64,000 bases of DNA from Rhabdophis nuchalis (GCA_039707465.1 CM077646.1:82732715-82796714), one strand, 5' to 3'. Counted from the stretch's first letter, positions 34,691-46,878 are shown. Made by a program: numbers and translations. Notes: a model not told the origin generated them from the sequence alone.

Positions 34691-35163
34691 GTGAGTCACA
34701 GAAAATAATTTAAAAAACCATCAAAACTACTAGAGAGCATTTCACTGAGACTGCCACTGGTGCCATCATATAATGATAGTTAGATAGATTGGCATCTGCA
34801 AATAGCCATAGTGATAGCAGAAATGATGGCACAGGTGGTGATGCTATAATGATACAAATCTCACCCTTACATATTACCATCACAATACCTGTAGTCTGTG
34901 TTGTTCATACCGTGATACTGTGATGTACAGATACCAATGATTTCTGATAACTACCTTAGCAGATAATATTACTACTCATATGTTGTTAGATTCCAATTTC
35001 CAAACAAATAAATGGATTGTCTATACATGGGGGGAAAAAGAGGAGGAGGAGGAGGACGAGGAGGAAGAGGAGGAGAGTTTAATTATACACTGAACATCAT
35101 GTGATTCAGAGAGTTTCATGTCGTATAGAAAGCAGAAATTCCGTAGTCAGGGAACCTTTTACT
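34691..35163. other. Spacer with an AGG-rich simple repeat
   Basis: No gene seen. An imperfect (AGG)n tract lies at 35039-35076. Confidence 0.5.
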
Positions 35164-35285
<122 letters not shown>

Positions 35286-36650
35286 GATTTCTAGACCACC
35301 CCCTCTCCCCAAGGGGACTCGGGGCGGTGTACAGGGAAAAATTAAAACTACTAAAAACATGACAATACATACAAAATTAAAATCGAATTAAATAACCCTG
35401 TACAAATTTATAAACATTAAAAACTGAACCTATTAAAACCGAATAAAACAATTTAAATTACAGACTGGGGCGAGAAGCATAAATTAGGCCAAGCCGGCTT
35501 GATGAAACAGATGAGTTTTAAGTTTCTGGCAGAAGGAACAGAGGTCCATGGTAGTTCTGATATCAGGCGGTAGGTCGTTCCAAAGGGTCGGGCCCATCAC
35601 AGAGAAGGCCCTTCCCCTGGGCGTCGCCTGCTGGCATTGCCTAGTGGACGGCACTCAGAGAAGTCCCTCTCTGTGGGAGCGAATCGGGATGTATGGGGCA
35701 GGATATGATCCCGCAAATAACTAGGTCCTGTGCCATGGAGCGCTTTAAAGATGATGACCAACACTTGAAATGCACCCGAAAGGCCACAGGCAGCCAGTGC
35801 AGCTCACGCAGGAGCGGTGTTACGTGGGAGTATCTAGTAACTCCCAAAACTGCCCGCGCGGCCGCATTCTGAACCAGCTGCAGCCTTCGGGTGCACCTCA
35901 AGGGGAGCCCCATGTAGAGAGCATTACAGTAGTCTAGACAGGATGTCACAAGCGCACGAGTGACTGTGCGAAGGGCATCCCGGTCCAATAAGGGATGCAA
36001 CTGGCACACCAGGCGAACCTGGTGGAACGCCCCCCTAGCCACGGCTGTCACATGGTCCTCCATTGACAGCTGGGCATCTAGGAGTATGCCCAAGTTGCAT
36101 GCCTGATCCACGGGGGTCAGATGTTTGCCCCCTATGGCCAGTGATGGAGTCAACTGGTTGAACCGGGGCGCCGGTAACCACAGCCACTCAGTCTTGGACG
36201 GGTTGAGCTTGAGTCTGTTCCTTCCCATCCAGACCCGTACGGCTTCCAGAAACCGGGACATCACTTTGACAGCATTGTTGGGGTGGTTTGGGGTAGAGAT
36301 GTACAACTGAGTATCATCAGCATACAGGTGGTAATCTACCCCAAAACCACGGATGATCTCGCCCAGCGGCTTCAGATATGTATTGAACAGGAGGGGCGAG
36401 AGGACCGACCCCTGAGGAACCCCACAAGTGAGAGGCCTTGAGGTCGATCTCTGCCCTCCTGCCAATACAAATTGCGATCGACCGGAGAGGGAAGAGAACC
36501 ACCGTAACACGGTGCCCCTCACCCCCAGCCCCTCCAGTCGATGCAATAGAATACCATGGTCGATGGTATCAAAAGCTGCCGAGAGGTCTAATAGGACCAG
36601 GATGGAGGAACAACCCCCATCTCTGGCCCTCCAGAGATCATCCACCAACT
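35286..36650 (-). mobile_element. L2-like LINE copy E, 3' 1.4 kb
   Basis: Minus-strand copy from RT motif 2 (VDDLWRARDGGCSS at 36640) to the 3' end (ACCGCCCCGAGTCCCC reversed at 35320). 5'-truncated inside the reverse transcriptase. It abuts unique sequence at 36651. Confidence 0.93.
35641..36648 (-). pseudogene. Reverse transcriptase C-terminal two thirds, copy E
   Basis: 335-codon open frame on the minus strand. It has LDLSAAFDTIDHG, a one-codon loss in the SYLSGRSQ motif (reads SSLSGRSQ), GVPQGSVLSP, YADDTQLYIS, and LHPLLDRDALRT. Near 35760-35800 a frameshift turns FKVLVIIFKALHG into unrelated residues, and the last C-terminal block (35490-35640) is in another frame. No start, no endonuclease: inactive. 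Confidence 0.9.
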
Positions 36651-38137
36651 GGATAATACTGACAGAAATGGAACTTTAACAATTTCTCCATTCTTGTGTA
36701 GTCCAGGCAAAGTAAATAGGAATAAAATTTGGTGAAATTCTTTTGGTTTTCCCTTATCTTTGGCAGGAGATGTTTTTCCTTCCTGCCTTCCTCTGTAGCA
36801 GCTCAGTTTTGGCTAGGATTTTTTTCTTCACTTGGTGCTTTACATTTCTGATCTAACTGAGTTCAAGTTGTTTTCAAAATAGGTTTTGAAAAATAGGCAT
36901 GGGAAAAAGTGGCAGCATAGAAGGCAAGACTGAGACAGGACATTGCTCATTTAATGCCTGGGGAAAGAGGAGAAAGTCACGAGGAGGCAAATTAAAATGT
37001 GTATCCATTAAGGTGACAACCATTGCTTAAAAGAAAACATTTTTTCAATGTCAGTGTTCTTTTCTTTTCTCATCTTGTTGTCTCTTCTTATTAGTCTTCA
37101 CCCTCTGTTCTTTTGACATAGGTCCTTGTAGGCTTCTGTTTCCTCTCTCCCCTACTTTTTCATTGGCCTCCTATCTTCCTCTGTGTCATCAATCTCCTAT
37201 GTGCCAGATGTGCTTCTTTGCCACTCTGAAGAGATTTGTTTGATATCCTGGTACCTTAGAGATGATGTCAGGGGCAATAAAATGGTTAACATCTCTGCTG
37301 ATGCTAGAGATGCAGCAATCATGACCCCCTAAGGTTTAATGTGCTGAATAGTTTCCACTATTCTTCCAGTAAGCCTCAAGTAAAGCATCCCCTAGCAAAA
37401 CAGTTGCAAAAGTGGCTAGTTTAAGAGATTTGCATTACAAAAGGATACGGCACAAACATAAACCAAGTTTACTCAAGACTTTAGGAAGGCTTTACTGCCA
37501 ATAAAAAAAATCTCTACCCTTGGTTAGATTCTACAAGCTTACAGTATGTATACACACACCTAACAGAAAATAAACAGAGAGTGAACATGGTGGACCTTAG
37601 TTCAAATAAATCTACTTTATAGTTTCATTGTAAACAATTACAATTGGAGTTTTATTTGTGCTCTTTGAGGATTAAGCTGCTCAGTTGTCTTATGGATTTA
37701 TTTTAATATAATCCTAGTAATGCTGGGATTTTGTTCAGGTTGTCTGATTGAATCGGTGGGAAATAAGACCCATAATGGTATACATTCAACACGTTTAGCT
37801 GGTCTCCCACACCTTCCCTCGCTCCCCAAAAACGTCCAACAAATTTGATTTCAAAAGAACAGCCTTCCACCAGTAGGACACTGGTAAAAAGAGTGCTGAA
37901 AAAATACAGGTAACTATGGTACCTCTAGAATGTTTAGGAGTTCATTCAACTACAAAAATTGAAGCTTGACTATTACATAATAGCTCATATTCCAGAGAAT
38001 ATGATAGCGATAAAGAGTAAGAACCAAAAAAATGTTCAAAAGTGGAAGTTCTGCCCAAGGAAAGAAATCAAAAATGAACATATTTTTGGAAAACAGAAAA
38101 AGAAAGTCAAGAGGCTTTCATGACAAAAATCATGATA
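36651..38137. other. Intergenic DNA without assigned features
   Basis: No exon, RNA gene or clear repeat recognised on either strand across about 1.5 kb. Confidence 0.4.
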
Positions 38138-38143
38138 GCCAAT

Positions 38144-38704
38144 TGTTCTGTCCTGGGCCTCTGAATAGACCAGAACATAGGCTTGGCTGTTTGCCACTGT
38201 TTAATTAACAAGATAACAGGTCCTTTGGCTGAGAGCCCAGACAACTCACATTAACAAGCTTAGCTCTGCAGCAACCTTTCACACAGATATTCAAAACTCC
38301 TTCACAGAACAGGCACGGCTGGAATTCACAGACAGACTTTCTTGGCTCCTATTCGAATGGTTGTTTCCTGCAAATATCCCCTCCCATTGCCTCACCTATA
38401 AGCTCGCTTGGGAGGGGCCAATCAACAACCACCTGGTGTTTAATCACCGTCTGTGAGCCTACCTATAGAGTTGCTGCCTCCGCCTCTCAGCTCTTCTCAC
38501 TCTTGCATCATGGACAAACTGCCTTTGATCCTCCCCACTGATCCATGACCCAGGTGCCTCCTGGTGGCCAACCAGCCTCTGGTTCCTGCTTTGACTCTGA
38601 ACACCCTCCCCCCAGAGTCTTTCTCAGCTTCCAGGGCAGACTCATATGATTCCTCACTATCAGAGTCCATTTGCAGCTCAGCCGGTCCCTGCTGGGCCAC
38701 AACA
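38144..38704 (-). mobile_element. Solo LTR with 6-bp target duplication
   Basis: 561 bp. On the minus strand it begins TGTTGTGGCCC and ends CAGAACA, so it has TGTT...AACA ends, and it is flanked by identical GCCAAT at 38138-38143 and 38705-38710. No gag, pol or env lies beside it, so it is a recombined single LTR of an endogenous retrovirus or related LTR element. A minus-strand 'cttatagg' near 38400 could be the TATA element and 'attaaa' near 38200 the poly(A) signal. The open frames at 38497-38709 are LTR sequence, not genes. Confidence 0.85.
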
Positions 38705-38789
38705 GCCAATAATTTTCAATAAGATACCAAATAAGTCTGAATCATTGCACAGATCACTGATGATACCCCAGGAATTCCACTTTGCCCAA

Positions 38790-38912
38790 TACAGTGGTTC
38801 AGGTGTTGGATTAGGAGCCTGAAGATCAAGGCCTGAATCCACCCTCAGCTGAGCAAACTCAGTGGATGACTCAGAACCAACCAACCTCACAGGATATTGC
38901 AATGTGTGGAAC
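38790..38912 (+). mobile_element. tRNA-derived SINE fragment (third type)
   Basis: 'gtggttcaggtgttggattagg', 'ctgaagatcaaggcctgaatccaccctcagc' and 'acctcacaggatattg' follow the order of a squamate tRNA SINE. The 3' end is missing and the family-1 SINE begins 13 bases later. Confidence 0.55.
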
Positions 38913-38924
38913 AATAGAGCCATG

Positions 38925-39172
38925 GTGGCATAGTGGTAAGAGTGCAGTTCTGCAGGCTACTACTGCTGATCACCGGTTGCCTGCAGTTTGGCAGATTGAA
39001 TCTCACCAGGCTCAAGGTTGACTCAGCCTTCCATCTTTCAAAGGTCGGTAAAATGAGAGCCCAGATTGTTGGGGGCAAAATACTGACTCTGTAAACTGCT
39101 TAGAGAGGGCTGTAAAGCACTGTGAAGCAGTATATAAGTCTAAGTGCTAGTACTATTGCTATTGTATCACAC
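38925..39172 (+). mobile_element. tRNA-derived SINE (family 1)
   Basis: Full set of landmarks shared with 24857: 'ggtggcatagtggtaag' head, 'gttgactcagccttcc', 'ggtaaaatgagagcccagattg', 'tgtaaactgcttagagagg', and the tail 'agtatataagtctaagtgctag'. Confidence 0.85.
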
Positions 39173-39477
39173 TTAGATATATTACATTCTACTTCCACTA
39201 TAACCCTTAATGAAAGGAACCAATGATGTTGGGTGTGTCGTTGGAAAAGATGGTTTGATCTCCCAGTGATCTTCATTAAAACTACTGCAATATAGCAAGC
39301 AGAATAATGGGAAAGATCTCTGTTTTTCTTTCCCCTTAGAAACTCTCTAGAAAGACATGAATATATATTTATTATTTATTACAAATATTTTAATCTACTT
39401 CAATTATCAGATTTTAAGTACAGCCCAATATATAATATCCAAAATTAGATAACATTGCAATAATTCACAATAGTATA

Positions 39478-39714
39478 GAATAGAATTCTTTATTGGCCGA
39501 GTGTTGGATGCACAAGGAATTTGTCTCCAGTGCACAAGCTCCCAGTGTACATTCAAGCAACAAGTGATAAATCATGATCTTAATCATCATAAGATGCATT
39601 CATCAGAAATCATAAAATACAATACTTAGCTATAGTCATAGGACACTAAATAAGCAATCAACATAAGTCATACTAGGATGCTAAATAAAACAATTAATAT
39701 AAATCATAACCCTT
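39478..39714 (-). mobile_element. Unclassified retroposon 3' end, TTCTTTATTGGCC family
   Basis: 'tagaattctttattggccgag', 'cacaaggaatttgtctccagtgcacaagctcccagtg' match 34548-34690. It directly abuts the Rex1 relic. Confidence 0.55.
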
Positions 39715-40230
39715 TGCTTGAAAGCTTGTGCTGAACAACTGCCCCCCATCTTCACCCATATCTTTAATAAATCACTAGAGATTTATTATATTTCTTCTTG
39801 CTTTAAATGCTGGCCTCCATCAAGAAGTTGCTCTGACTCTCAAGGCTTAAAATGGATGCTGAACATTAAAAATGTCATCAAAAAAACAAAGAATGTTCTT
39901 CCTGTGTCAACTCAGAAAGCTCAGACTGTCCAAAGAGCTGCCGATACAATTCTACAAAGGAATTATTGAATAGGTCCACCTCTTTAATGTCTGCTTTGGC
40001 AGTGCAACTAAACAAGACACAAACAGACTTCAATGAATAGTTAGAACTGCAGAAAAAACAATTGCTACCAGCCTGCCTTCCACTGAGAAGCTGTATATTG
40101 CACGAGCCAGAAAGAGGGCTGTGAAAATATCTACAGACCCTTCGCACCCAATTCAATGTAAATTATAATAATGTCTTAAAATCCATAGCACATCAAAACT
40201 ATTTTTAAAATTAGTTTTTATATTTAATAC
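39715..40230 (+). mobile_element. Rex1/Babar-clade LINE relic
   Basis: The frame at 39718 reads KACAEQLPPIFTHIFNKSLE, then SSCFKC, typical of the segment before RT motif 1 in Rex1/Babar. Most of the RT is deleted. From about 39893 another frame gives a C-terminal block: QLRKLRLSKELPIQFYKGIIE, then FGSATKQDTNRLQ, RTAEKTI, and RARKRAVKIS.DPSHP (to about 40155). The clade is assigned from memory of those motifs. Confidence 0.7.
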
Positions 40231-40607
40231 AATTCATTTTTTTAAAAAAATTGTTCAAGTTTTTTTCCCTATTTTTACAATATTTATATATAGTACAGTC
40301 TTTATTGCCATTGTACAAAATAAATACAACAAAATTGGTTGTATATATAATTTTATTAAGAATTTTGCTTATAATATTAAAATCCGATACAAACTAAACT
40401 TAAAGAAAGAAATGAGGATATGAAAAACGCAAGAAAAAATAAAAATAGAAAACAAAGCACCCAGTTGAAGACCTTTTTATTTTCTCAGGCAATTTAGGAC
40501 ATTGTTTTAATGTTGCTAATTTTATTTCTCTGGTGGATTTATATTTTTACCTGTTACAGTTGTTGTTGGTTTTTCTTATCTCCATAACGCTGGAAATAAT
40601 GTTTTTA
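40231..40607. other. AT-rich spacer
   Basis: Nothing recognised; mostly A/T-rich. Confidence 0.4.
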
Positions 40608-41562
40608 TTTTGAATTTGAATTTTATTGAATTTTTATACCGCACCTTCTCCCCAGCAGGAATCAGGGCAGTGTACAGGCAAACAGTAAAAGTCAGTTAGT
40701 ATAAAATTAATGATAAAAACAAGTAAAATGTTATTAAAATGTATTAAACAGTACGCCTAATTTTCAAATTTTGATAAAAACCCTATCTAAAAGCAAGTTA
40801 AAAACTACGCTAGGCCGGCCGCAGGTCCGTGACCGTGCGAAGGTCAGGGGTAGGTCATTCCAGAGGGCAGAGAAGACTCTCCCCCTGGGTGTCGCCAGCC
40901 GACATTGCCTAGCCGACGGCACCCTGAGGAGGCCCTCTCTGTGGGAGCAGACTGGTTGGTGGGAGGTATTAGGTAGGAGGAGGCAGTCTTGCAAATAGCC
41001 AGGTCCCATGCCATGGAGCGCTCTAAAGTTGGTTACTAGCACCTTGAAGCGCACCTGGAAGGCCACAGGCAGCCAGTGCAGCTCATGCAGGAGAGGTGTC
41101 ACATGGGAGCATCTAGAAGCTCCCAGAATCCCCCGCGCGGCCACGTTCTGAACTAACTGGAGCCTCCGGGTGCACCTCAAGAGAAGCCCCATGAAGAGAG
41201 CATTGCAGTAGTCCAGGCGGGAGATGACGAGGGCTTGAGTGACCGTGCGTAAAGCGTCACGATCCAGTAAGGGGCGCAACTGGCGTATCAGGCGAACCTG
41301 ATAAAAAAAACCCCTGGCCACGGCTGTCAAATGATCTTCCAACGACAGCCGAGAGGCCAGGAGGACGCCCAAGTTGCGGGCCCTCTCTGTGGAAGCCAGT
41401 GATTCACCTCCAATAGCCAGAGATGGCATTAGCTCCTGCCTATATCGTGACGCTGGAAGCCACAGCCACTCGGTCTTGGATGGGTTGAGTCAGAGCCTGT
41501 TTCTCCCCATCCAGACTCGCACGGCCTCCAGACACCGGGACATCACTTCCACGGCATCGTTG
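40608..41562 (-). mobile_element. L2-like LINE copy F, 3' fragment
   Basis: Minus-strand copy running from just after the YADD block (AVEVMSRCLEAVRVW-equivalent at 41555) to the 3' UTR (ATACCGCACCTTCTCCCC at 40637). A 221-codon frame at 40764-41429 covers NLGVLLASRLSLEDHL to WNDLPLTFAR. The C-terminal end is read through a deletion. 5'-truncated. Confidence 0.92.
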
Positions 41563-41605
41563 TACAATATTAATGTATTATTAATACAATATTAATGTAT
41601 TATAT
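41563..41605. repeat. Short tandem duplication at the 5' junction of copy F
   Basis: TACAATATTAATGTATTAT occurs twice in a row with a TAA spacer, exactly at the 5' end of the LINE fragment. It is also partly palindromic (AATATTAATGTATTA). Confidence 0.8.
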
Positions 41606-42750
41606 ATGTTCATATTATATCTGTTGATTTCCCAGTGGTGTTTTGGTTTTTTAAAAATCTGCTTTGTATAAAGGTCAGAAGCCTGGCATCATCCTACATC
41701 TTAGGAATCAAATGGTGGACTTCATATTTGCGGTTTCTTTCGATTTATAGATCTTTCCCTCTCATATACTCCTTGACATGTTTCTGCCTGAAAAATCAGC
41801 CTCTAGTTCAAAATGTTCTCAGTTTTTAATAACTTTTAAATAGTTACGAATTATTAGCCCAGGTTTTACATTTCTTTATCTTTCAAATTCATTTCAGCAA
41901 AATTGCCTTCTGTGCTAGTTATTTTCTGTGCAAGTCGCTTTCTCTGAGCTTTAAATAGGGTCTAGCATGGTTTTCTTTCTCTCGCTTTCCTTTCCCTTTT
42001 TTAAGTCCTCTTAAATCTTTGTCTCAAATGACAACTTGTCCTTTCCCCACAAGTGACACTCTTCCCATTCATAATGGCAACTGAGCAGTACCCTTCCACT
42101 ACTGCTTGAGCTTCATTTTGATTGGGTCACCAGCTCTTTACAAAAGTTTGGGTGGATATTGTAAAACTCTTAACACTTTGTGTCCATCTAGTGGTCACCC
42201 AAATCTTTGCAGCCTGCATTGGCAGCTGAATCAACTGATTGCAACTGATTCATTTTGATTAGCAATCAAAATTACACCAAATGTATGGAATAAAATAAAA
42301 TGGACTGCAATTTAGAAATGAAATGGGCACTGGTATCCTTATTAACCCCATTATTATATGAGATTTGCATCCTGTTTCTTTCTTCAGCTCATTCTATAAA
42401 ATTTTCGTTAAACCACAAGAGAATATCCTCATTTTGTTTCACCGTTGTACTATATGGGGAAATCAGAGAGAAGAAACATATACAGCTGTGCCAAAGCAGA
42501 ACATCAAATTGGATACCTCTTGATGAAGCTCCTAGACTGTGAGAGTTGTAAATAGGGAAGGAGAGTTCCAGTGAAAAGCAATGGCTAGTGAAGCATTCAG
42601 TCTTTCACGTTCCTATCTATATCGCTGCTGTATATCTACAATTTATACAGAAAGAAAAAGGAACATAAATTACATCCAGCCATGTACTTGGATTCTCATA
42701 TGTCATTTCAATCCATGCTATTTTTGTAAAATAATCATTATTTTTATCTC
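41606..42750. other. Intergenic DNA without assigned features
   Basis: No exon, RNA gene or clear repeat recognised. Confidence 0.35.
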
Positions 42751-42754
42751 CTGT

Positions 42755-43145
42755 TTCTAGTCCTAAATATGAGCTAGCAGGGTGCTGCAGCCACCCAAAA
42801 GCCAATGCAGTCCTAGGTGGTATTTTCAGAGGGATAGAATCAAGATCTTCTGAAATGCTAGTACCAATTTATAATGCCAATTTGGTCAGCATGGTATAAA
42901 AAAGACTAGAAAGAGCACAGAGAAAAGATGATTGGGGGCCTAGAGGCTAAAACATGAAAAATGGTTGCAGGAATTGGATATGTCTAGTCTAGTGAAAAGA
43001 AGGACTAGGGGAGAGATGACAGCAGTGTTCCAATATTTGAGGGACTGCCACAAAGAAGGTCAGCCTTTGCAGAAAAGCACCTGAGGGCAGGAAAGGAAGC
43101 AATGGATGAAAACTAATCAAAGAGAAAACCAATCTAGAACAAAGG
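42755..43145 (+). mobile_element. CR1 LINE, degenerate C-terminal part
   Basis: 'aatatgagctagcagggtgctgcagccaccc', 'gggatagaatcaagatcttctgaaatgctag', 'ggattggatatgtctagtctagtgaaaagaaggactagggg' and 'ccacaaagaagg' match the CR1 copy at 2844-3250. Frames are destroyed and the 3' terminus is missing. Confidence 0.8.
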
Positions 43146-44480
43146 GACCTCTCCAGTGTCATCTCAAGGTGACATGGATGGTGAATAAATGGATTGAATG
43201 AATGAATGTTCCAGAAGGATCTACGAAATTGGTTGTTATTCCAAGCTATAGTGTACGGGATGTATACACCCCAGCCACCAATGGTTTTTGTTAGAGGCAG
43301 AGGAATTTTCTTTAAATTATTTTACTTTTATTGCACTTATTTTTAATACAAATCCCCCAGAGTTATTTTAGGCTCCTGGACTCTAAATCAAACAAATAAA
43401 CAAACAAACAAATAAATAAATAAGACAACATCTGAATTTCACTTTACATTCATATAATATGCACATTCTTGTACATTTAACCTGTACTCATCATGGAAAT
43501 CTCTCTCAACATTTGTCCCTATTCTCTGATAAAGTGATATTTATCTTTTATATTATTATGTTTTCTAAGAAAAGGCAAAACCGAAAGTGTGTGGTCGTCA
43601 TGGGATTTTGACAAATATTGACGCAAATTGACAAGATACGACATGAGATACAGTGCAAAACACTTCTTGATAATTTTTTCTTCTTCTTTTAAAAAGCCTT
43701 AAGAAATCATTTACTTTTGGTTCTTGTAGTCTTTCCTGCCACAGCCCACTCCCTTTTTGTATCTTCCTTCTTGGTGTATCTTCCTTCTTTCCTTCTACAG
43801 TGGCTTGAAACATTTCAAATGAAAATCTTTTCTCTATCGAAAATGTTTGGAAGCTATGATGTTAGCTGAACATTCTCAATGACTCTACTTAGAATTTAGA
43901 AAAGGGCTAAAGATACTGGTGGACACTATTTCTTTTGGGTTGATACTAAATTTTCTCAGTGACTGGTGGAAACTACCTTCCTCTTTCTGTAGTCTAGACC
44001 TACTTTCCTGGGAAGGCTTTGTCCCTAAGGAGGGTCTTCATATCATCCCACCCACAAATGTTTCAAGGATTTTGTCTTTGCTCTTGCTGTGTTTGAACCA
44101 ATAATTCTTCAGTAAGGGGAAATTGCCCAGTACAATTCCAGATCCCAGCAATCAACACTGCTTAGGGAAAGCAATAACTAATATTTCCCAGTCAACACTG
44201 TAAAGATGTATCTTAGGTTGCCAGTCACCATGCCACCTTAGTTCTTCTTCCCTTTTGTTTTTAAAAGCTCCATCTTATTTTGCAAGTTCAAGAGCCATTC
44301 TCCTTTGCTCCTATAGAAAATGTCTTCCTAGGAGAAATGAAATTATGTCACCTATTCTCCGGTCCTATTTAGCAAATAAACTAAAGCAAAGAGGTTGGTC
44401 CATACATAACAGAAAGGCGGAGACTTCTGCAGACTATCACATACTTCTTTCCCTTTACTTTTTGAGAGAAATAAGGTTAT
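43146..44480. other. Intergenic DNA without assigned features
   Basis: Only a short (AAAC/AAAT)n tract near 43390-43423 stands out. Confidence 0.4.
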
Positions 44481-44481
44481 T

Positions 44482-45045
44482 CGTGTAAAAGAGCTAAACC
44501 TGACAGACTCCATTTTATACTCTAGTCTAGTTAATACTAAAAAGCAAAAGACAGTAGTCTCATAATATATGACTTTTGTAAAGGCTTGACACCATATATA
44601 GAAGGAACATTTAGGAATAACAGAGCTGGGAGGTTAGCTGAATAAGAGCATGGCGGGTCAAACTGAGGCCTAACGAGAAAGTGTAAGGGGATTGATTGTG
44701 TTTATAGATTCCTAATATGGTGGGAAGCGATTCCACAAGGAGATTTTTGGGCTGGAAATTGTTTAGCTGGTTGCCAAGATATTGTATAATACGTATTGTA
44801 TAATACGACTTTATATAACAAGGACATTTAAGGCAGTGGACTAGCCCTCAAAAAACTGTATTTAAGCTCTGTGTCCAAAGCTGTATTTAAGCTCTGTGCC
44901 CAAAGCTGTCAGACATTCTCTTTCTATCTTTCATGATTGAGAATCCTTTTGCAAAAGCTATATAATTGTTTCTTGAATAAATATGCGTTTTATTGTTTAT
45001 GGTCTCCTTGCTTTGTTTCTTTATGAGATAGAGATTTATTTTTCT
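44482..45045 (+). mobile_element. Probable solo LTR, plus strand
   Basis: Candidate ends TGTAAAAGAGC and TTTCTCACA. Internal order is LTR-like: TATATAA at about 44813, an AATAAA at about 44977 and a GT/T-rich stretch after it ('ttttattgtttatgg'). A 24-base tandem duplication (CTGTATTTAAGCTCTGTGTCC and its near copy) lies at 44859-44912. No matching flanking duplication was found, so ends are uncertain. Confidence 0.4.
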
Positions 45046-45053
45046 CACACTTT

Positions 45054-46345
45054 TTAAAGAAAGAGTTTAACAGCTTTTCCATATCTTTTATAGGTTTCTG
45101 AAATCAGTATTTCAGAATGGTAGCAGTCTCTGGCTAGCAATTTGGGTATCATTTCCTTCACCGATGTTGAATCACAACACCTGTATGGTTGCAAGCTCAG
45201 GTATGCAAGTCTTTTATTAATACTCTTCAGCTTTTCTAAACCTATGAATACCTGGTAGCCTGTGACTACAGTGAATTCACAACCCCACATATAAATATTT
45301 GATTTTTCTCTGCCCATTTCAGATCATTACACCTACTTCTCAATGGTGTTGTATACTTTTTTCTATGTTAAGATCTTTTTTTTAAAGATAAAAATGGGAT
45401 ATTCCCCAATGATCCCATTGTTCCTTTAACACAGCTGCTAATGCCACATCAAATGCATCAACAGGCAAAATAAATTGAAGATAAAATATTGAGTCTTAGT
45501 AGGGTTTACTTAGTAAGGATGACTAAGTATTTAACTTTCAAGATCTTTTTATCACCCAGGAGTGCATGGACATTTATCAGATTCTGTCTTTAAAGTTAAA
45601 CATATAAGAGCTTTCACTTTAGTGCAGAAATAAGGCAAAAACTATTCATAGAATTCCCAAGAAAAATCTTACTTCTTTCTCCATGACCAGAAGATGCATC
45701 TTGTTGAATGTTTTGTATCTTCTTTTTTCTGGCTTTAGTTCTTTCTATGTAGCCCAGATACTACAACTCAGAAAATCCCAAATGACATTTTTGGCTAGGT
45801 AGATAATTAAGACTGCTGCTTTAACACAGACAGTAACATCCTGTAATTACTGCACAGATTCTTCCTAGGGAGTGCTATAAATAAATATATTTTCCTGCTG
45901 AGTTTCACAAAATTTCCTCTACCTGCAGGAATGTTATCCATAGATGCCTGGAAGATTGCAGGTATCCTAGTACAACCAAAAGGAATATGAATGGTCTTTG
46001 ATTTGGAGCAAAGATTGTTTTGCCAAAAGCCCTTATTGCAGGGGTGTCAAACTCTATGGTCACATCATGGTTGTGTTTGACTTCCAGGTAGGTGTGGCCA
46101 GCTGGTCACTGGTGTTGGGGGCGCCTGTGGCGGCCCAAGCGCTCTGCCAGCAAAAATGGGCTCCGAAGCTCTGTTTTCGGCTGCCACAGCCTCCTGCAAC
46201 CCTCTGCCAGTGAAAATGGAACTCAGGAGGATTCCATGAGGTTCCAGGCCTTGAGTTTGATCCACCTGCCTTATTGGAATCTAAAATCAATCATTTGATT
46301 TTGTCCAATTATCTGATCCAGCAAATCATTTATTCTGGGCACAGG
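45054..46345 (-). pseudogene. Ty3/gypsy-type pol relic (RT and RNase H)
   Basis: Minus-strand remains of an LTR-retrotransposon polyprotein. Upstream part (46277-46345): VPRINDLLDQIIG, the early RT block. After an hAT insertion it continues at about 46020-45900: a degraded IPFG..IPAIFQASMDNI block. Then, past stops, the RNase H region at 45054-45317: CEFTVVTGYQVFIGLEKLKSI, followed by NKRLAYLSLQPYR, where most relatives have TDH rather than TGY, so the catalytic Asp appears lost. Integrase is absent and the probable LTR at 44482 has the opposite orientation, so it is not this element's own. Family assignment is from motif memory. Confidence 0.65.
46039..46268 (+). mobile_element. hAT MITE (GTGTCAAACTC family) with perfect 8-bp duplication
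   Basis: Begins CAGGGGTGTCAAACTC and ends GAGTTTGATCCACCTG. Identical flanks CCTTATTG at 46031-46038 and 46269-46276. 230 bp, no coding capacity. It is inserted in the gypsy-type relic. Confidence 0.92.
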
Positions 46346-46369
46346 GCAACTGTTAAGCCTTGGCACCTA

Positions 46370-46878
46370 CCATATTTTTCAGAGTATAAGATACACCGGA
46401 GTATAAGACGCATCAAGGTTTTGAAGAGGCAAATTTTAAAAAAAAGTTTTTGCACTCTGCAAACCTCCCAAAAATGGCTCATTTTTTGCAAAAACAGGCC
46501 CGTTTGTTTTTTAAAAAGGGCATGAATAGCCCTTAGGAGGCTTGTAGAGTGTTCCTGGTTGGGTGGGGTGGCCAAAAAAAAGCAAAAAAGGCCCATTCTC
46601 CATGAAAACAGGCCTATTTTTTGTCAAAAAAAGGGCATTGGGAAGCTTATAGAGTACTCCTGGGGGGCGGGGGAGCAAACTTGAGCAAAAAACGGCCCGT
46701 GTTTTGCTCATTTCTGCCCTCCCCAGCCCCAGGAGCTCTCTGAAAGGCCCCTACATGGCCATTTTGGTGAAGGGGGCGGGGTTTGAGGAGGCAAAAAAAC
46801 CGCTGTATTCAGTGTATAAGACACACCCAGATTTTCAGCCTCTTTTTTGAGTGAGATTATTATACTCCAAAAATACTG
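46370..46878. mobile_element. TA-flanked MITE (GAGTATAAGA family)
   Basis: Left end CCATATTTTTCAGAGTATAAG and right end TTATACTCCAAAAATACTG are inverted relatives, with TA at 46368-46369 and 46879-46880. 'gtataagacgcatc' on the left and 'gtgtataagacacaccc' on the right form subterminal repeats. About 509 bp, no transposase. The interior holds repeated 'aaaaaaggcccattctccatgaaaacaggcc' type units. Confidence 0.8.

Noticed and set aside
38497..38709. Minus-strand 64-70 codon frames as small genes
   Set aside because: They lie entirely within the solo LTR.
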